Assembly (NCBI GenBank): GCA_001516025.1
Contig: LOEU01000039.1
Location: 1 to 47,688, forward strand
Origin: a bacterium BRH_c32
GTDB taxonomy: Bacteria; Bacteroidota; Ignavibacteria; Ignavibacteriales; Melioribacteraceae
DNA length: 47,688 nucleotides
Direction: 5' to 3'
This document shows, piece by piece, positions 17,678 through 26,438 of this stretch. Position 1 is the stretch's first letter; every line of letters starts with the position of its first letter. Under the pieces are notes generated by a model. It was not told the DNA's origin and made no database searches. It saw nothing but the letters and a program-made list of their open reading frames with translations. The position numbers and the translations under genes are program-made.

Positions 17678-19114
17678 TTAATTGATACTCAATTTATTCA
17701 TAAATTCTTTGGCGCTAAATTTCTCGGCATTAAATACCATCTCTTTAATCTCATTTTGTCTTGCTGAAGAAAGGAGAGAAGAAGTAAGAGCATTAAATTT
17801 ATTATCCAAATCTTCCAAAGACATCGGTTCTCTCGGATCGCCTTTCGGATATTCGAGATACTCGGAATAAGTTTGGCCTGATTTTGTTGTTATTACAACT
17901 TTAGATGGTTGCTTAGCAGGGAACATCAATTCAAATTCTTCCGATGCTTCACCTTTAATTCTATCGATTACTTCCCAAATACGAGGGTCTTTTAGCTTTT
18001 CGTCACTGAAAGATTCAGTAGTGATTTTATGATCTACCAAAGCAGCAGCGATGCAATAAGGGAGAGAGTGATCGGCAGTTTCTCTTGATTCAGGACGATA
18101 TTTGTGAGGATCGAACAAGATATCACAAGCTCGTGCAATTGTTGTAATTGTGGCTAATTCAATTTGGTCATAACTGATATTATTTTTCTTAACGATATTA
18201 AGAGCGGCGGAGATATGAGTGTGAGTTAATGCTTCAGTAGGAAATGCTTTCATACTGCACTCGAGAATCTTGAAAGGATTACCGTAATTTTTAGTCATCA
18301 TTTCGATATCCCAAGCCCATTCCTCGGCACGTTCACGACCTTTCATTAGAATAGGAGATACTGCCTGTTCCTTTACATCCCAACCGAAGAAACAATCCAT
18401 AAAACCTTCTTTGCCTTCGAATACAGCTTCTGTTCCGGTATAACCTTTTTTAGCCATAAGAGCCGCAAACACACCTGCTTGAACAGCCATAGGGTCAACT
18501 GTATTTTTCATCATCGTTAGTTTACCTGCGGTGGGGCAACCGATAGTATGGTTATGCGACCCGTTAATACCAATAGCATTCACCATCTGATCAACCGTCA
18601 ATCCTAATATTTTACCAGCAACTAAAGGAGAAACAAATTGAGTGAGAGTAGCGTGATGCCATTTTCTTTCTCTTACTCCGGGTTTAGCAAATTCGCATAA
18701 ACGCTGCTCAAATTCATAAGCCAATACTATTGCAACGATTACATCTTCCATCGAAGCATTCATCATTTCCGCTGTGGATAATGCCGCCGGGATAATATCT
18801 GATGGATGGCTCGGATCATCTTTCCAATAGATATCATTAAAATCTAATGAGCGGATCATCAATGAATTTACTAATGAAGAATTTACTGCCGGAATTTTAT
18901 CGCCAAATCCGATCACTGTCGATTCCGGTTTTCCGCCCATTTCATTATAAATATCTCTTATTACGTTAACATCTCTTGTACTCATCGCACCAAGTGCGCA
19001 TCCGATCGAATCATATAAATATCTTTTCACTTCGTTTATTACATTTTCAGGAAGATCTTCATATTTCAAATTAACTGCATATTCTGACATTATTCGAGAA
19101 ATTGTCTTTCCCAT
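17678..19114 (-). CDS. MmgE/PrpD-family dehydratase
   Basis: A 478-residue protein with the full PrpD fold. It has DSIGCALGAM near residue 35, RSLDFNDIYW with HPSD about 90-105 (the conserved Asp-rich active-site stretch), ERKWHHATLTQF, GSHNHTIGCPTAGKLTMMKN and a C-terminal KYRPESRETADHSLPYCIA. The family dehydrates 2-methylcitrate (PrpD) or citrate and methylcitrate (MmgE), giving the cis-aconitate derivative. It sits between the aconitase gene (14 bp upstream) and citDE (5 bp downstream). It could therefore feed (homo)aconitate to the aconitase or receive it from there. No methylcitrate synthase or methylisocitrate lyase is present, so a propionate pathway is unlikely. The substrate is probably the same tricarboxylate that the lyase cleaves. 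Confidence 0.87.
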   Translation of the reverse strand: MGKTISRIMSEYAVNLKYEDLPENVINEVKRYLYDSIGCALGAMSTRDVNVIRDIYNEMGGKPESTVIGFGDKIPAVNSSLVNSLMIRSLDFNDIYWKDDPSHPSDIIPAALSTAEMMNASMEDVIVAIVLAYEFEQRLCEFAKPGVRERKWHHATLTQFVSPLVAGKILGLTVDQMVNAIGINGSHNHTIGCPTAGKLTMMKNTVDPMAVQAGVFAALMAKKGYTGTEAVFEGKEGFMDCFFGWDVKEQAVSPILMKGRERAEEWAWDIEMMTKNYGNPFKILECSMKAFPTEALTHTHISAALNIVKKNNISYDQIELATITTIARACDILFDPHKYRPESRETADHSLPYCIAAALVDHKITTESFSDEKLKDPRIWEVIDRIKGEASEEFELMFPAKQPSKVVITTKSGQTYSEYLEYPKGDPREPMSLEDLDNKFNALTSSLLSSARQNEIKEMVFNAEKFSAKEFMNKLSIN

Positions 19115-19128
19115 ATCTAATCTCCATT

Positions 19129-21102
19129 TTATAAATTATTAATTATCCAATTCTCTAATCCACACATAACGATTAGCTCCTGAGCCGCAACCCCTACGGG
19201 GCTAAAGCTAAATACATGTCCTTCAAATTCGATTGTAGATTTTCTAAAATTCAGTTTTATCTCGGAATTAATTTTAATTGATAATTTTTCTTTGCCATAG
19301 ATCTCATTAAGGTGTTCGTAGAATTTAGGGCAATCGACAGTTAAGAATCCATTATTGATTGCATTACGTTTATAAGTTTCGCTGAATGAACCTGCAATTA
19401 CTAATTTAATACCTCGGTATTTGAGTGCAGTAGCTGCTTGTTCACGTGAACTTCCTGTACCGAAATTATAACCGCTCACGAGTATATCACCGGCTTCAAC
19501 AATTTTCCCAAATTCAGGGTCGTAGTTTTCCATAACTACTTTTGCCTGATCTTCTTTAGAGAAATCATCGTTATAAGTATATTTACCGGGATAGATACCA
19601 TCTGTATTTAGGTTGTTTTGGTTACAGAATATTACATTACCTTTAGCTATTTCTTCAAATCCATCGACAATATTTACTTCGATCTCTTCGGATGAAGTTT
19701 TTGAGTTGATAGTGATTTCACCTTTGATATCATTGCAATTGGAAGCGGAATCAAAATCGATAAAACCTTTCAAAGCCGAATAAGCAACAACGGCAGGGGA
19801 GGCTAGATAAGCGAAAGCATTTGCCGAGCCCATTCTACCTTTAAAATTTCTATTAGTGGCGGAGATACCTACTTCCCCATCTTCTAATAGACCTGTTCCG
19901 AGACCAATACATGGTCCGCATCCGGGCGGAAGAGCAATAGCTCCCGCATCTAATAGCTTCTGCCAATCACCTCGTTTCCTGCTTTCTTCTTCCACTTCAT
20001 TTGAAGCGGCGGCTACATAAAACTTAACCGTTTCATCAATCTTCTTACCATTCAAAACTTCGGCTGCTTCTGCCAAGTCATCCAATCGGCTATTAACGCA
20101 TGATACTAAATATGCTTTATGGATTTTAATTTTTTCATTTCGTGCCTCATAAATCGATTTCATTTTCTTGACTGTATTTGGTCCTGAAACATGAGGAGTA
20201 ACAGTCGATAAATCGAAATTAATTGTCTTTGAATAGAATGCATCGGAGTCAGCTTTTAGTTCATCTTTAGAATTTATTAATTCATCGAGATGTTTTTGAT
20301 TTAAGCGTGGGTGAATTCCATTGCCGTCCGCATCTGAAGGAACGCCTTGCAAGCCGCGTTCAGTAATAAAAGTGATACGCTTTTTATACCAATCGATTAG
20401 AACGTCATCGACAGGGAAGAGACCGGTTAAAGCACCCCATTCGGTAGTCATATTTGCAATTGTTAAACGTTGTTCGATTGAAAGATATTTTATCCCATCG
20501 CCCGTAAATTCTAATGCACAGTTTAAAACTTCATCATTATTAAAGAATCCGCAAAGAGATATAATTACATCTTTCCCCGTAACACCTTTAGCAAGCGTAC
20601 CATTCAATTCCACTTTAACGATATTAGGAACTTGCCACCAAGTTCTGCCTGTAGCCCAAATTCCGGCAGCATCGGTGCGGACAACAGGAGTGCCGAGACA
20701 AGCAAGACCGCCATACATATTTGAATGGCTATCGGATGCAACGACCATAGTTCCGGGGAATATATAACCTTCTTCGCACATAATTTGGTGTCCGATACCT
20801 CTTCCGGCAGGATAGAAATCCGCTCCCATCGATTTAGAAAATTCTTCTATCTTACGATACTTCTCTAAATTCTTTTCGCTTTTATCTTGAATATTATGGT
20901 CGAGAGTATGAATCACTTGACGAGGATTAAACAATTTTTTTGCGCCGAGTCCTTTGAATTTAGGGATTACTGCACCCGTATTATCGTGGGTCATTACATA
21001 AGCAGGTTTGATTGAAATATAATCACCGGCTCTAACCGTCTGTCCAGGCTCTAATCCATAAGCAAATTTCTGTGCAATCTTTTCAGTATATGTTTGTTTC
21101 AT
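19129..21102 (-). CDS. Aconitase-superfamily hydratase, homoaconitase (Lys4)-like
   Basis: A 657-residue protein with large and swivelling domains in one chain. [4Fe-4S] ligands are seen in SCVNSRL and GCGPCIGLG. The substrate loop GRGIGHQI, DSHSN, NRNFKGRMGS and the C-terminal swivel motif GSSREQAATAL are present. From memory, long stretches (TLDHNIQ-KSEKNL, GIWATGRTWWQVP, ANMTTEWGALTGLFPVD, NTDGIYPGKYTY) match fungal homoaconitase Lys4 more closely than bacterial AcnA/AcnB or split LeuCD. It would interconvert (homo)aconitate and (homo)isocitrate. It starts 9 bp after the HD gene and has a GGAAT-type weak ribosome site. Whether the C6 or C7 acid is used cannot be decided by eye. Confidence 0.85.
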   Translation of the reverse strand: MKQTYTEKIAQKFAYGLEPGQTVRAGDYISIKPAYVMTHDNTGAVIPKFKGLGAKKLFNPRQVIHTLDHNIQDKSEKNLEKYRKIEEFSKSMGADFYPAGRGIGHQIMCEEGYIFPGTMVVASDSHSNMYGGLACLGTPVVRTDAAGIWATGRTWWQVPNIVKVELNGTLAKGVTGKDVIISLCGFFNNDEVLNCALEFTGDGIKYLSIEQRLTIANMTTEWGALTGLFPVDDVLIDWYKKRITFITERGLQGVPSDADGNGIHPRLNQKHLDELINSKDELKADSDAFYSKTINFDLSTVTPHVSGPNTVKKMKSIYEARNEKIKIHKAYLVSCVNSRLDDLAEAAEVLNGKKIDETVKFYVAAASNEVEEESRKRGDWQKLLDAGAIALPPGCGPCIGLGTGLLEDGEVGISATNRNFKGRMGSANAFAYLASPAVVAYSALKGFIDFDSASNCNDIKGEITINSKTSSEEIEVNIVDGFEEIAKGNVIFCNQNNLNTDGIYPGKYTYNDDFSKEDQAKVVMENYDPEFGKIVEAGDILVSGYNFGTGSSREQAATALKYRGIKLVIAGSFSETYKRNAINNGFLTVDCPKFYEHLNEIYGKEKLSIKINSEIKLNFRKSTIEFEGHVFSFSPVGVAAQELIVMCGLENWIINNL

Positions 21103-21111
21103 AAAATTCCT

Positions 21112-21642
21112 CTATCTAAATGGATCGAAAGAGACAAAATCGGCATGATGCACAATAATAGATTCAGTGGTGCGTTTACCGAGATCTCCCTCTTTTGAAT
21201 GAGTAGCAATAATATGTTGAACTTCATAAGGCAAATCGAATCGATCGGCAATAGCAAGACCCGAGAAAGGATGGCGGACTAATTTTCCTGCCTCGCTTGT
21301 AGTAAGTTTTCCATCGATTCTTTCATATTCAATAAGTTTACCTACGTCAATTAGTATAGCTCCGGCGATAAGATAATCCATATTAATTGTTATTTCATCT
21401 CCGAAATTTTTCTTCATAATATTTGCCATTTCCACAGCGAGATGAACGCATGTTCTTTTATGATTCATAAAAGTGATATTGCAATTTTTAATTAATAGTG
21501 AGAATGGAATTACCTCCAAATCTTGGGGAGATAAGACGCTATTCTCAATTGCATAAACCCAGCAATCTAAAACTTTTTCTCGCAGTGATTCATCTTTAAT
21601 CCACTCGATTTCGGGCCAAATTTTCTTTATTTGATCTTTCAT
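21112..21642 (-). CDS. HD-domain-like protein with altered HD motif
   Basis: A 176-residue protein with the helical layout of an HD phosphohydrolase: His67 in VHLAVEM, then AILIDVGK (97-102), His124 (RHPFSG), His148 (ATHS) and HHADF with Asp168. The signature His-Asp pair reads Ile98-Asp99 here, so one metal ligand is missing while the other His/Asp residues remain. It lies 11 bp after the dehydrogenase gene and 9 bp before the aconitase gene, inside the tricarboxylate operon. It could be a regulatory nucleotide-binding protein, a damaged hydrolase or an enzyme with a changed metal site. Role unknown. Confidence 0.7.
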   Translation of the reverse strand: MKDQIKKIWPEIEWIKDESLREKVLDCWVYAIENSVLSPQDLEVIPFSLLIKNCNITFMNHKRTCVHLAVEMANIMKKNFGDEITINMDYLIAGAILIDVGKLIEYERIDGKLTTSEAGKLVRHPFSGLAIADRFDLPYEVQHIIATHSKEGDLGKRTTESIIVHHADFVSFDPFR

Positions 21643-21653
21643 CTTTATTCCGA

Positions 21654-22832
21654 TTATAATTTAGCAATAACAGCATCGGTAAGATCGATAGAAGAAACAG
21701 CACCATAATTAAATACTTCGGCATTGCCTCTTAGCTTCATCATATCATAAGTTCTGAATTTTCCTTCTTCTATTACTTTCGCAATAGCTTTTCTTATCTT
21801 ATCGGCAGTTTCTTTCTCACCGATATGGTCAAGCATCATACATGCGCTCATAAACATCGCAATAGGATTAACGATAGATGGTTCTAATTTTTCATATTTA
21901 GGAGCAGAGCCATGAGTTGGTTCAAATACCGCATATTCATCACCGATATTAGCACTGCAAGCGAATCCAAGTCCGCCGACTAAACCTGCGAAGCCATCGC
22001 TAATTATATCGCCAAACATATTCTCGGCTACGATCACGCCATAATCTTCAGGGTTTTTGGTAAGCCACATCATCTGCGCATCGATATTTGTATCCCACAT
22101 TGCTATATGAGGAAAATCTTTAGAAATCTTTTTAGCTTCTTGAACCATCATACCTGAAGTTTCTCTAAGTACATTTGGTTTTTCGCAAACAGTTACATTC
22201 TTATAACCATATTTATCGGCATATTCGAAGGCTGCTCTAATAATTCTTTGAGCTGCATTGCGTGTAATAATGCGTGTGGATATAGCCATATCCTCACTCG
22301 GAACATCTTTGAAAAATTTCATTTTTGAATGTGTCTCTAAAGCGTCTCGAACATTTTTAGGAGGATTAGTCCATTCCACACCTGCATAAAGACCTTCGGT
22401 ATTTTGTCTAAAGATTACAGAATCAACCAATGGTTCTTCATACCCGCCATCTGCAGATTTACGAATGAAGTTAAGCGGATTGCCTTTGAATGAGAGGCAA
22501 GGGCGAATACAAATATCTAAATTAAAATGTTGTCTAAGACCTACGATAGGGGAGAAATAAACGTATCCTTTCCCTTTTAATTCAGGAGTTAATTCTTTTT
22601 CGGCTTCATCTTTAGGTTTACTTGTAATAGCGCCGAAGAGAGCAATTTTGTGTTCTTTAATTAAATCGATTGTTCTTTGCGGAAGTGCATTCCCTTCTTT
22701 ACACCAATATTCCCATCCGATATCGCCCCATACATAATTAGCTTTAAAACCAGCTGCTTCTAATAATCTTATTGATTCAGGAAGTACTACTTTACCGATT
22801 CCGTCTCCGGGAAGTGCTACGATTGTTCTCAT
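21654..22832 (-). CDS. Isocitrate/isopropylmalate/homoisocitrate dehydrogenase family
   Basis: The ATG at 22832 (MRTIVALPGDGIG) is chosen over the one at 22844, because a GAGG ribosome site lies 6 nt before it and family members start just before the PGDGIG strand. Seen are GAITSKP, the substrate loop FRQNTEGLYAG, the Tyr/Lys region with CEKPNVLRETSG, the Asp metal ligands in WDTNIDAQMMWL and NMFGDIISDGFAG, and the cofactor loop HGSAPKY. It oxidatively decarboxylates a 2-hydroxy-tricarboxylate to a 2-oxo acid, or carboxylates in reverse. It is first in the operon. Together with the Lys4-like aconitase it could act on isocitrate or homoisocitrate. Cofactor is probably NAD, but that is not settled. 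Confidence 0.87.
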   Translation of the reverse strand: MRTIVALPGDGIGKVVLPESIRLLEAAGFKANYVWGDIGWEYWCKEGNALPQRTIDLIKEHKIALFGAITSKPKDEAEKELTPELKGKGYVYFSPIVGLRQHFNLDICIRPCLSFKGNPLNFIRKSADGGYEEPLVDSVIFRQNTEGLYAGVEWTNPPKNVRDALETHSKMKFFKDVPSEDMAISTRIITRNAAQRIIRAAFEYADKYGYKNVTVCEKPNVLRETSGMMVQEAKKISKDFPHIAMWDTNIDAQMMWLTKNPEDYGVIVAENMFGDIISDGFAGLVGGLGFACSANIGDEYAVFEPTHGSAPKYEKLEPSIVNPIAMFMSACMMLDHIGEKETADKIRKAIAKVIEEGKFRTYDMMKLRGNAEVFNYGAVSSIDLTDAVIAKL

Positions 22833-22854
22833 GAAAGACCTCATTTTTTAGATT

Positions 22855-22883
22855 AGTAAATCAAAATTAGATATTAAAGTCAA
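22855..22883 (-). promoter_or_regulatory. Candidate sigma-70-type promoter of the tricarboxylate operon
   Basis: On the minus strand TTGACT (22883-22878) is followed, after 17 nt, by TTTACT (22860-22855), about 23 nt before the chosen start codon at 22832. It lies in the short gap after the upstream outer-membrane protein gene. This is a visual match only; promoters of this phylum often deviate from the consensus. Confidence 0.35.
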
Positions 22884-22894
22884 TTTTAGCAAGG

Positions 22895-24649
22895 TTAGAA
22901 CGCAGCTTCTATTTGAATGGTCAAATTATTATTACGATTACTCTTTTTAAGTGAAATCGAGTCAAATTCCTCACTTTTTAAGGAGTCTGAATACTTCAAT
23001 CCCAACTTAAACCTGTTAGTAATAGTGAACTTACTTAATAAGTAAACATGGATTCCTCGATTATAGGCAATAAAATTTGAAAAAATTCCATTTACATCTC
23101 TTTCATATACGTAAATTCTTGAATCATAAGATGGAGTTGAAAAGAAACTTACCCTAAAATTAACCTGAAATTTCTTTGAAGGACGATATGAAATTTCTTC
23201 AAATAGATGAAAACCTTCTTCTTTTTTCATAATACAATCGACCGAGACATAATCGAATCGAGTGGAGAGACTCAATTCCGAAAATAGTTGGAATATGTAA
23301 TAGAATTTTAATGAATTTCTTTTTGTTGAATTGAAACTCTCTTTTTGCTTAAAGGAGATGCGGAGTTCATCTTGTTTGCGAATTTTATAAGTTAGATTAA
23401 TAAAATATTCTTTTCCGTTTTGAAAGAAATTGAAAAGAGAATCGGGTGAGCTTCTCTTGAAAAAATCTACATAAGCATCCAAACGCAGAGAGGGAATAAT
23501 TTCGCTATTAATACCTAAATAGAATCCTGTTTCATTATTTGAATTAACTCCTTCGGCAAATGCACCCGAATAGCTGCTATAAAAATATTTTGGAAAATAT
23601 CTGATCTTACTATATAAGAAATTATTTCCCGAAAGACGTAAGGTAATAGAATTAGAAAAAGCTGTTGAATTGAGATAAGCAACTTCACCCGAAATGCCGA
23701 TGCGATTATATTTGCTTTTATAAGAAAGGGAATAAAAATTTTGATTTTCTTGATTATAGAATAAAAATCCGGCTTCGATTATATCTTTCTTAAAAAAGTT
23801 TAGCATACCTCCGTATAAAATTTCTCTATTGATATTTGTCTTAGCGATTTCATTTTCGGTTCTATGAAGACCGGTGGGAGTTTTGTACCCGTCTAATTTC
23901 CGTTGAGAATAGAAAGGAGTAATATAAAAATCACCAAATGTAAAAGAAGACGCTGCACCTGAGAGAAATGTCGTTTCATTGCTTCCGATATATTGATTAA
24001 GATTGTTTTTATTACTTCTTATTCTAAAAATCTCATTTGAGGATTTATAGGTTCTAAAAGGGCTCCAGAGAATGAGCCCCTCTCCAAACTCAATATTATA
24101 GCTTCCAAGAATTATTTTATTAATCGGATAAATATCTTTGATCATTAGGGAGAGATTGATAAAATCAAGATAATTTTCTTCACCTGCATCTTTTTCGGTA
24201 ACGATAGAAAAACGAGTTTTACCAACATCTGCAATAAGTCGATTATATAATTTATAGTTATCACCTTTATAACTTTCCGGTTGTTTAGGGAAGAATTGAT
24301 TTTTGAGTCTTGATTTGATTGAGAAATTTCCTTCTTGAAGATTATTCGGAATTGTATAAATAATATCAAAGAGGTCATCGAAATAGTTTGTTTCTAATTG
24401 ATCGGACTCGAAGAATATTTCGGAGAAAACGGAATCGGGTCGCGAGAGTGTGGAATCAAGTTGCGAAATTTTTGAAACAGTTTGAGTAATATTAGAATCA
24501 GTTCCCGAAGGGGATAAGCCATTCCACACAAGTATAGAGCCACTCAGTGCAAGATCTGAATTACTATGAGTAAATGCTGAGTCCTTTCTTTGTGCAGATA
24601 AGAGTGAATTAAGAATAAAAAGAATAAAAAATATTCTTGCGCCCGACAT
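22895..24649 (-). CDS. Predicted outer-membrane beta-barrel protein
   Basis: A 584-residue protein with an N-terminal signal (ending LLSAQ) and long alternating beta-strand segments up to a C-terminal phenylalanine (IQIEAAF), typical of barrels. The GEGLILWSPFRTYKSS segment resembles Bacteroidota barrel proteins that carry N-terminal helix-hairpin-helix units. Here the corresponding N-terminal part (about residues 25-120) is Ser/Asp-rich and shows no clear hairpin motif. It overlaps the PorV-type gene upstream by one base (TAATG), so the two are translationally coupled and probably work together. Function unknown. Confidence 0.72.
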   Translation of the reverse strand: MSGARIFFILFILNSLLSAQRKDSAFTHSNSDLALSGSILVWNGLSPSGTDSNITQTVSKISQLDSTLSRPDSVFSEIFFESDQLETNYFDDLFDIIYTIPNNLQEGNFSIKSRLKNQFFPKQPESYKGDNYKLYNRLIADVGKTRFSIVTEKDAGEENYLDFINLSLMIKDIYPINKIILGSYNIEFGEGLILWSPFRTYKSSNEIFRIRSNKNNLNQYIGSNETTFLSGAASSFTFGDFYITPFYSQRKLDGYKTPTGLHRTENEIAKTNINREILYGGMLNFFKKDIIEAGFLFYNQENQNFYSLSYKSKYNRIGISGEVAYLNSTAFSNSITLRLSGNNFLYSKIRYFPKYFYSSYSGAFAEGVNSNNETGFYLGINSEIIPSLRLDAYVDFFKRSSPDSLFNFFQNGKEYFINLTYKIRKQDELRISFKQKESFNSTKRNSLKFYYIFQLFSELSLSTRFDYVSVDCIMKKEEGFHLFEEISYRPSKKFQVNFRVSFFSTPSYDSRIYVYERDVNGIFSNFIAYNRGIHVYLLSKFTITNRFKLGLKYSDSLKSEEFDSISLKKSNRNNNLTIQIEAAF

Positions 24650-25455
24650 TAATCAAAATCGATTGATATTGATAAATTATGAGTTAATTCAAAAACTTCA
24701 TGAGTAAGAAGAGCATAATTTACGGAAAGAATACCTTGATTAATACCGATTCCGAAAGTGAAAGAAACGGGGTCTGAAATATATCCGCATCGCAAGGGCA
24801 GATAATTAAGAAGATAATATTCGCAACCGATTCGAAAAGCTTCTCGCTGACTATAATATTTACTTAATGCTGCGGATAATTTTAATTCATCAGAAAAAAT
24901 ATATGAAGCACCAAACCAATAACTTCCATCTAATTGATTATTGTATTGACGGTAAGATGTATTAGTAACATTTTCAATGCTTCCGCCGATCTTGATTTTT
25001 TCACTAATAGGGTATAATGCTCCAAGATTTACAGAAATTATTCCGCTATTTCCGTAATTAGAGATCGAAAGTGAGTTGTAAATTAATGAAGCCCCTATCG
25101 AAAAATCGTTAAAAATATTTCTTCCATAAGATATTAAAAATTTCTTTTCAGAATAGAGGTCAAATCCATAATCGCTATAACCGACTGCGACACCACCGAA
25201 ATCGGAAGAGAAATTAATTGCAGCATGGAAGGTGGAAAGTTCTTTTATCCCGAAAGGAGCGGGAGTATAACTAATGCCGGATTGAATTATCTTATTTTCT
25301 GAGAGTGATGCCGGATTGCTAAAGAGGGAAAAAGAGGTAAAACAAGTCTGTGATGAGGAATAACCCATCGAGTTAAACTCTGCGCCGGCATACGATTGAC
25401 AGAAACATTTTATGCCTACAAAGAGTAGAAATGTTATATTGATAAAGAATTTCAT
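24649..25455 (-). CDS. PorV/UPF0164-like outer-membrane barrel protein
   Basis: A 268-residue protein with signal peptide and the pattern of small FadL/PorV-like barrels: FSLFSNPASLSENK near the N-terminus (the conserved NPAsL turn), GVAVGYSDYG, FSIGASLIYN, LGALYPISEKIKIGGSIEN and a C-terminal SISIDFD. In type IX secretion such proteins (PorV, PorQ) shuttle or hold cargo at the outer membrane. The divergent PorD-like gene 74 bp away supports an outer-membrane/secretion theme. Not specific enough to name PorV or PorQ. Confidence 0.72.
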   Translation of the reverse strand: MKFFINITFLLFVGIKCFCQSYAGAEFNSMGYSSSQTCFTSFSLFSNPASLSENKIIQSGISYTPAPFGIKELSTFHAAINFSSDFGGVAVGYSDYGFDLYSEKKFLISYGRNIFNDFSIGASLIYNSLSISNYGNSGIISVNLGALYPISEKIKIGGSIENVTNTSYRQYNNQLDGSYWFGASYIFSDELKLSAALSKYYSQREAFRIGCEYYLLNYLPLRCGYISDPVSFTFGIGINQGILSVNYALLTHEVFELTHNLSISIDFD

Positions 25456-25529
25456 CGGAAATTCTCAATTTTGATTGTTAAATTTAGCTCAATTAGATAT
25501 CTTTATCCAATAATTCCTAAGAGATATAT

Positions 25530-26438
25530 ATGAAAAAATTCTTATCCATAATTATTGTACTTTTTCTTGCTTCCTCTTTGAGGGCACAAGAACTTGATGT
25601 AATTGTAACTGTCAATTACGAACAATTACAAACAGTCGCAAAAGAGAAATTGGAAAAATTTCAACAGCAGGTGCAAGATTATTTCAATAGTAATAAATTT
25701 ACTAACGGCAATTGGGAAGGTGAAAAAATAAAATGTACTTTTAATGTTTTTTTCACATCATCTGATAACTCCACGAGATATTCAGGGCAGGTAGTAATCA
25801 CAAGCCAAAGACCGATCGAGAATATGCAAAACCATTCGTTAATGCTCAATATACTCGATAATCAATGGTCATTTAAGTATGAAAAAAATCAAGCCATGTA
25901 TTTCAATCAGGCAGAATTTGATGGACTTACAAGTTTTCTTGATTTTTATGCGCTACTGATAATAGGATTTGATATGGATTCATATTATCCAAACGGTGGG
26001 ACAGACTATTTTAATAAAGCATCAGATTTAGCAGTGAGAGGTGCATCGAGCCAATTTTCTGAAGGATGGCAGAGTACAAGCGCCACATATAACCGCCGAA
26101 TATTAATGGATAATCTTCGTAATGCAAAATATCAACAGTTCAGACAAGATTATTTTGATTATCATTATAACGGAATCGATCTATTCAATAATCCTCAGAC
26201 ACGAAAAGAAGCATTAACTAATATTGCTAAATTGGTATTAAATTTAGAAAAGGCGAAAGACGCCATTGATCCGAGAAGTGTATTAATGAAAGTATTTTTT
26301 GATGCAAAGAGCGGAGAATTAGCGGATTATTTGAAATCATATTGGGACAAGTCAATATTCGATATACTAAAGAAGATTGACCCGCCCCATCTTTCAAAAT
26401 ATGAAGAATCGGCAAAAGAAGCCGGTGCTATCGAATAG
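25530..26438 (+). CDS. porD: PorD-like (DUF4835) type IX secretion-associated protein
   Basis: A 302-residue protein with a signal peptide (ending SLRAQE), then ELDVIVTVNYEQLQ, NWEGEKIKCTF, RYSGQVVITSQRPI and DNQWSFKYEKNQ. This is the DUF4835 pattern, named PorD where it has been linked to type IX secretion. It also contains FDMDSYYPNGGTDYFNKA and GWQSTS, conserved in that family. The 3' end overlaps the convergent cyclophilin gene by 11 bp. Presence suggests the organism has a type IX secretion system, though the core genes are not here. Confidence 0.83.
   Translation: MKKFLSIIIVLFLASSLRAQELDVIVTVNYEQLQTVAKEKLEKFQQQVQDYFNSNKFTNGNWEGEKIKCTFNVFFTSSDNSTRYSGQVVITSQRPIENMQNHSLMLNILDNQWSFKYEKNQAMYFNQAEFDGLTSFLDFYALLIIGFDMDSYYPNGGTDYFNKASDLAVRGASSQFSEGWQSTSATYNRRILMDNLRNAKYQQFRQDYFDYHYNGIDLFNNPQTRKEALTNIAKLVLNLEKAKDAIDPRSVLMKVFFDAKSGELADYLKSYWDKSIFDILKKIDPPHLSKYEESAKEAGAIE

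Noticed and set aside
20321..20767. 148-residue open frame opposite the aconitase gene
   Set aside because: It is antisense to a conserved enzyme, lacks any domain and has no ribosome site.
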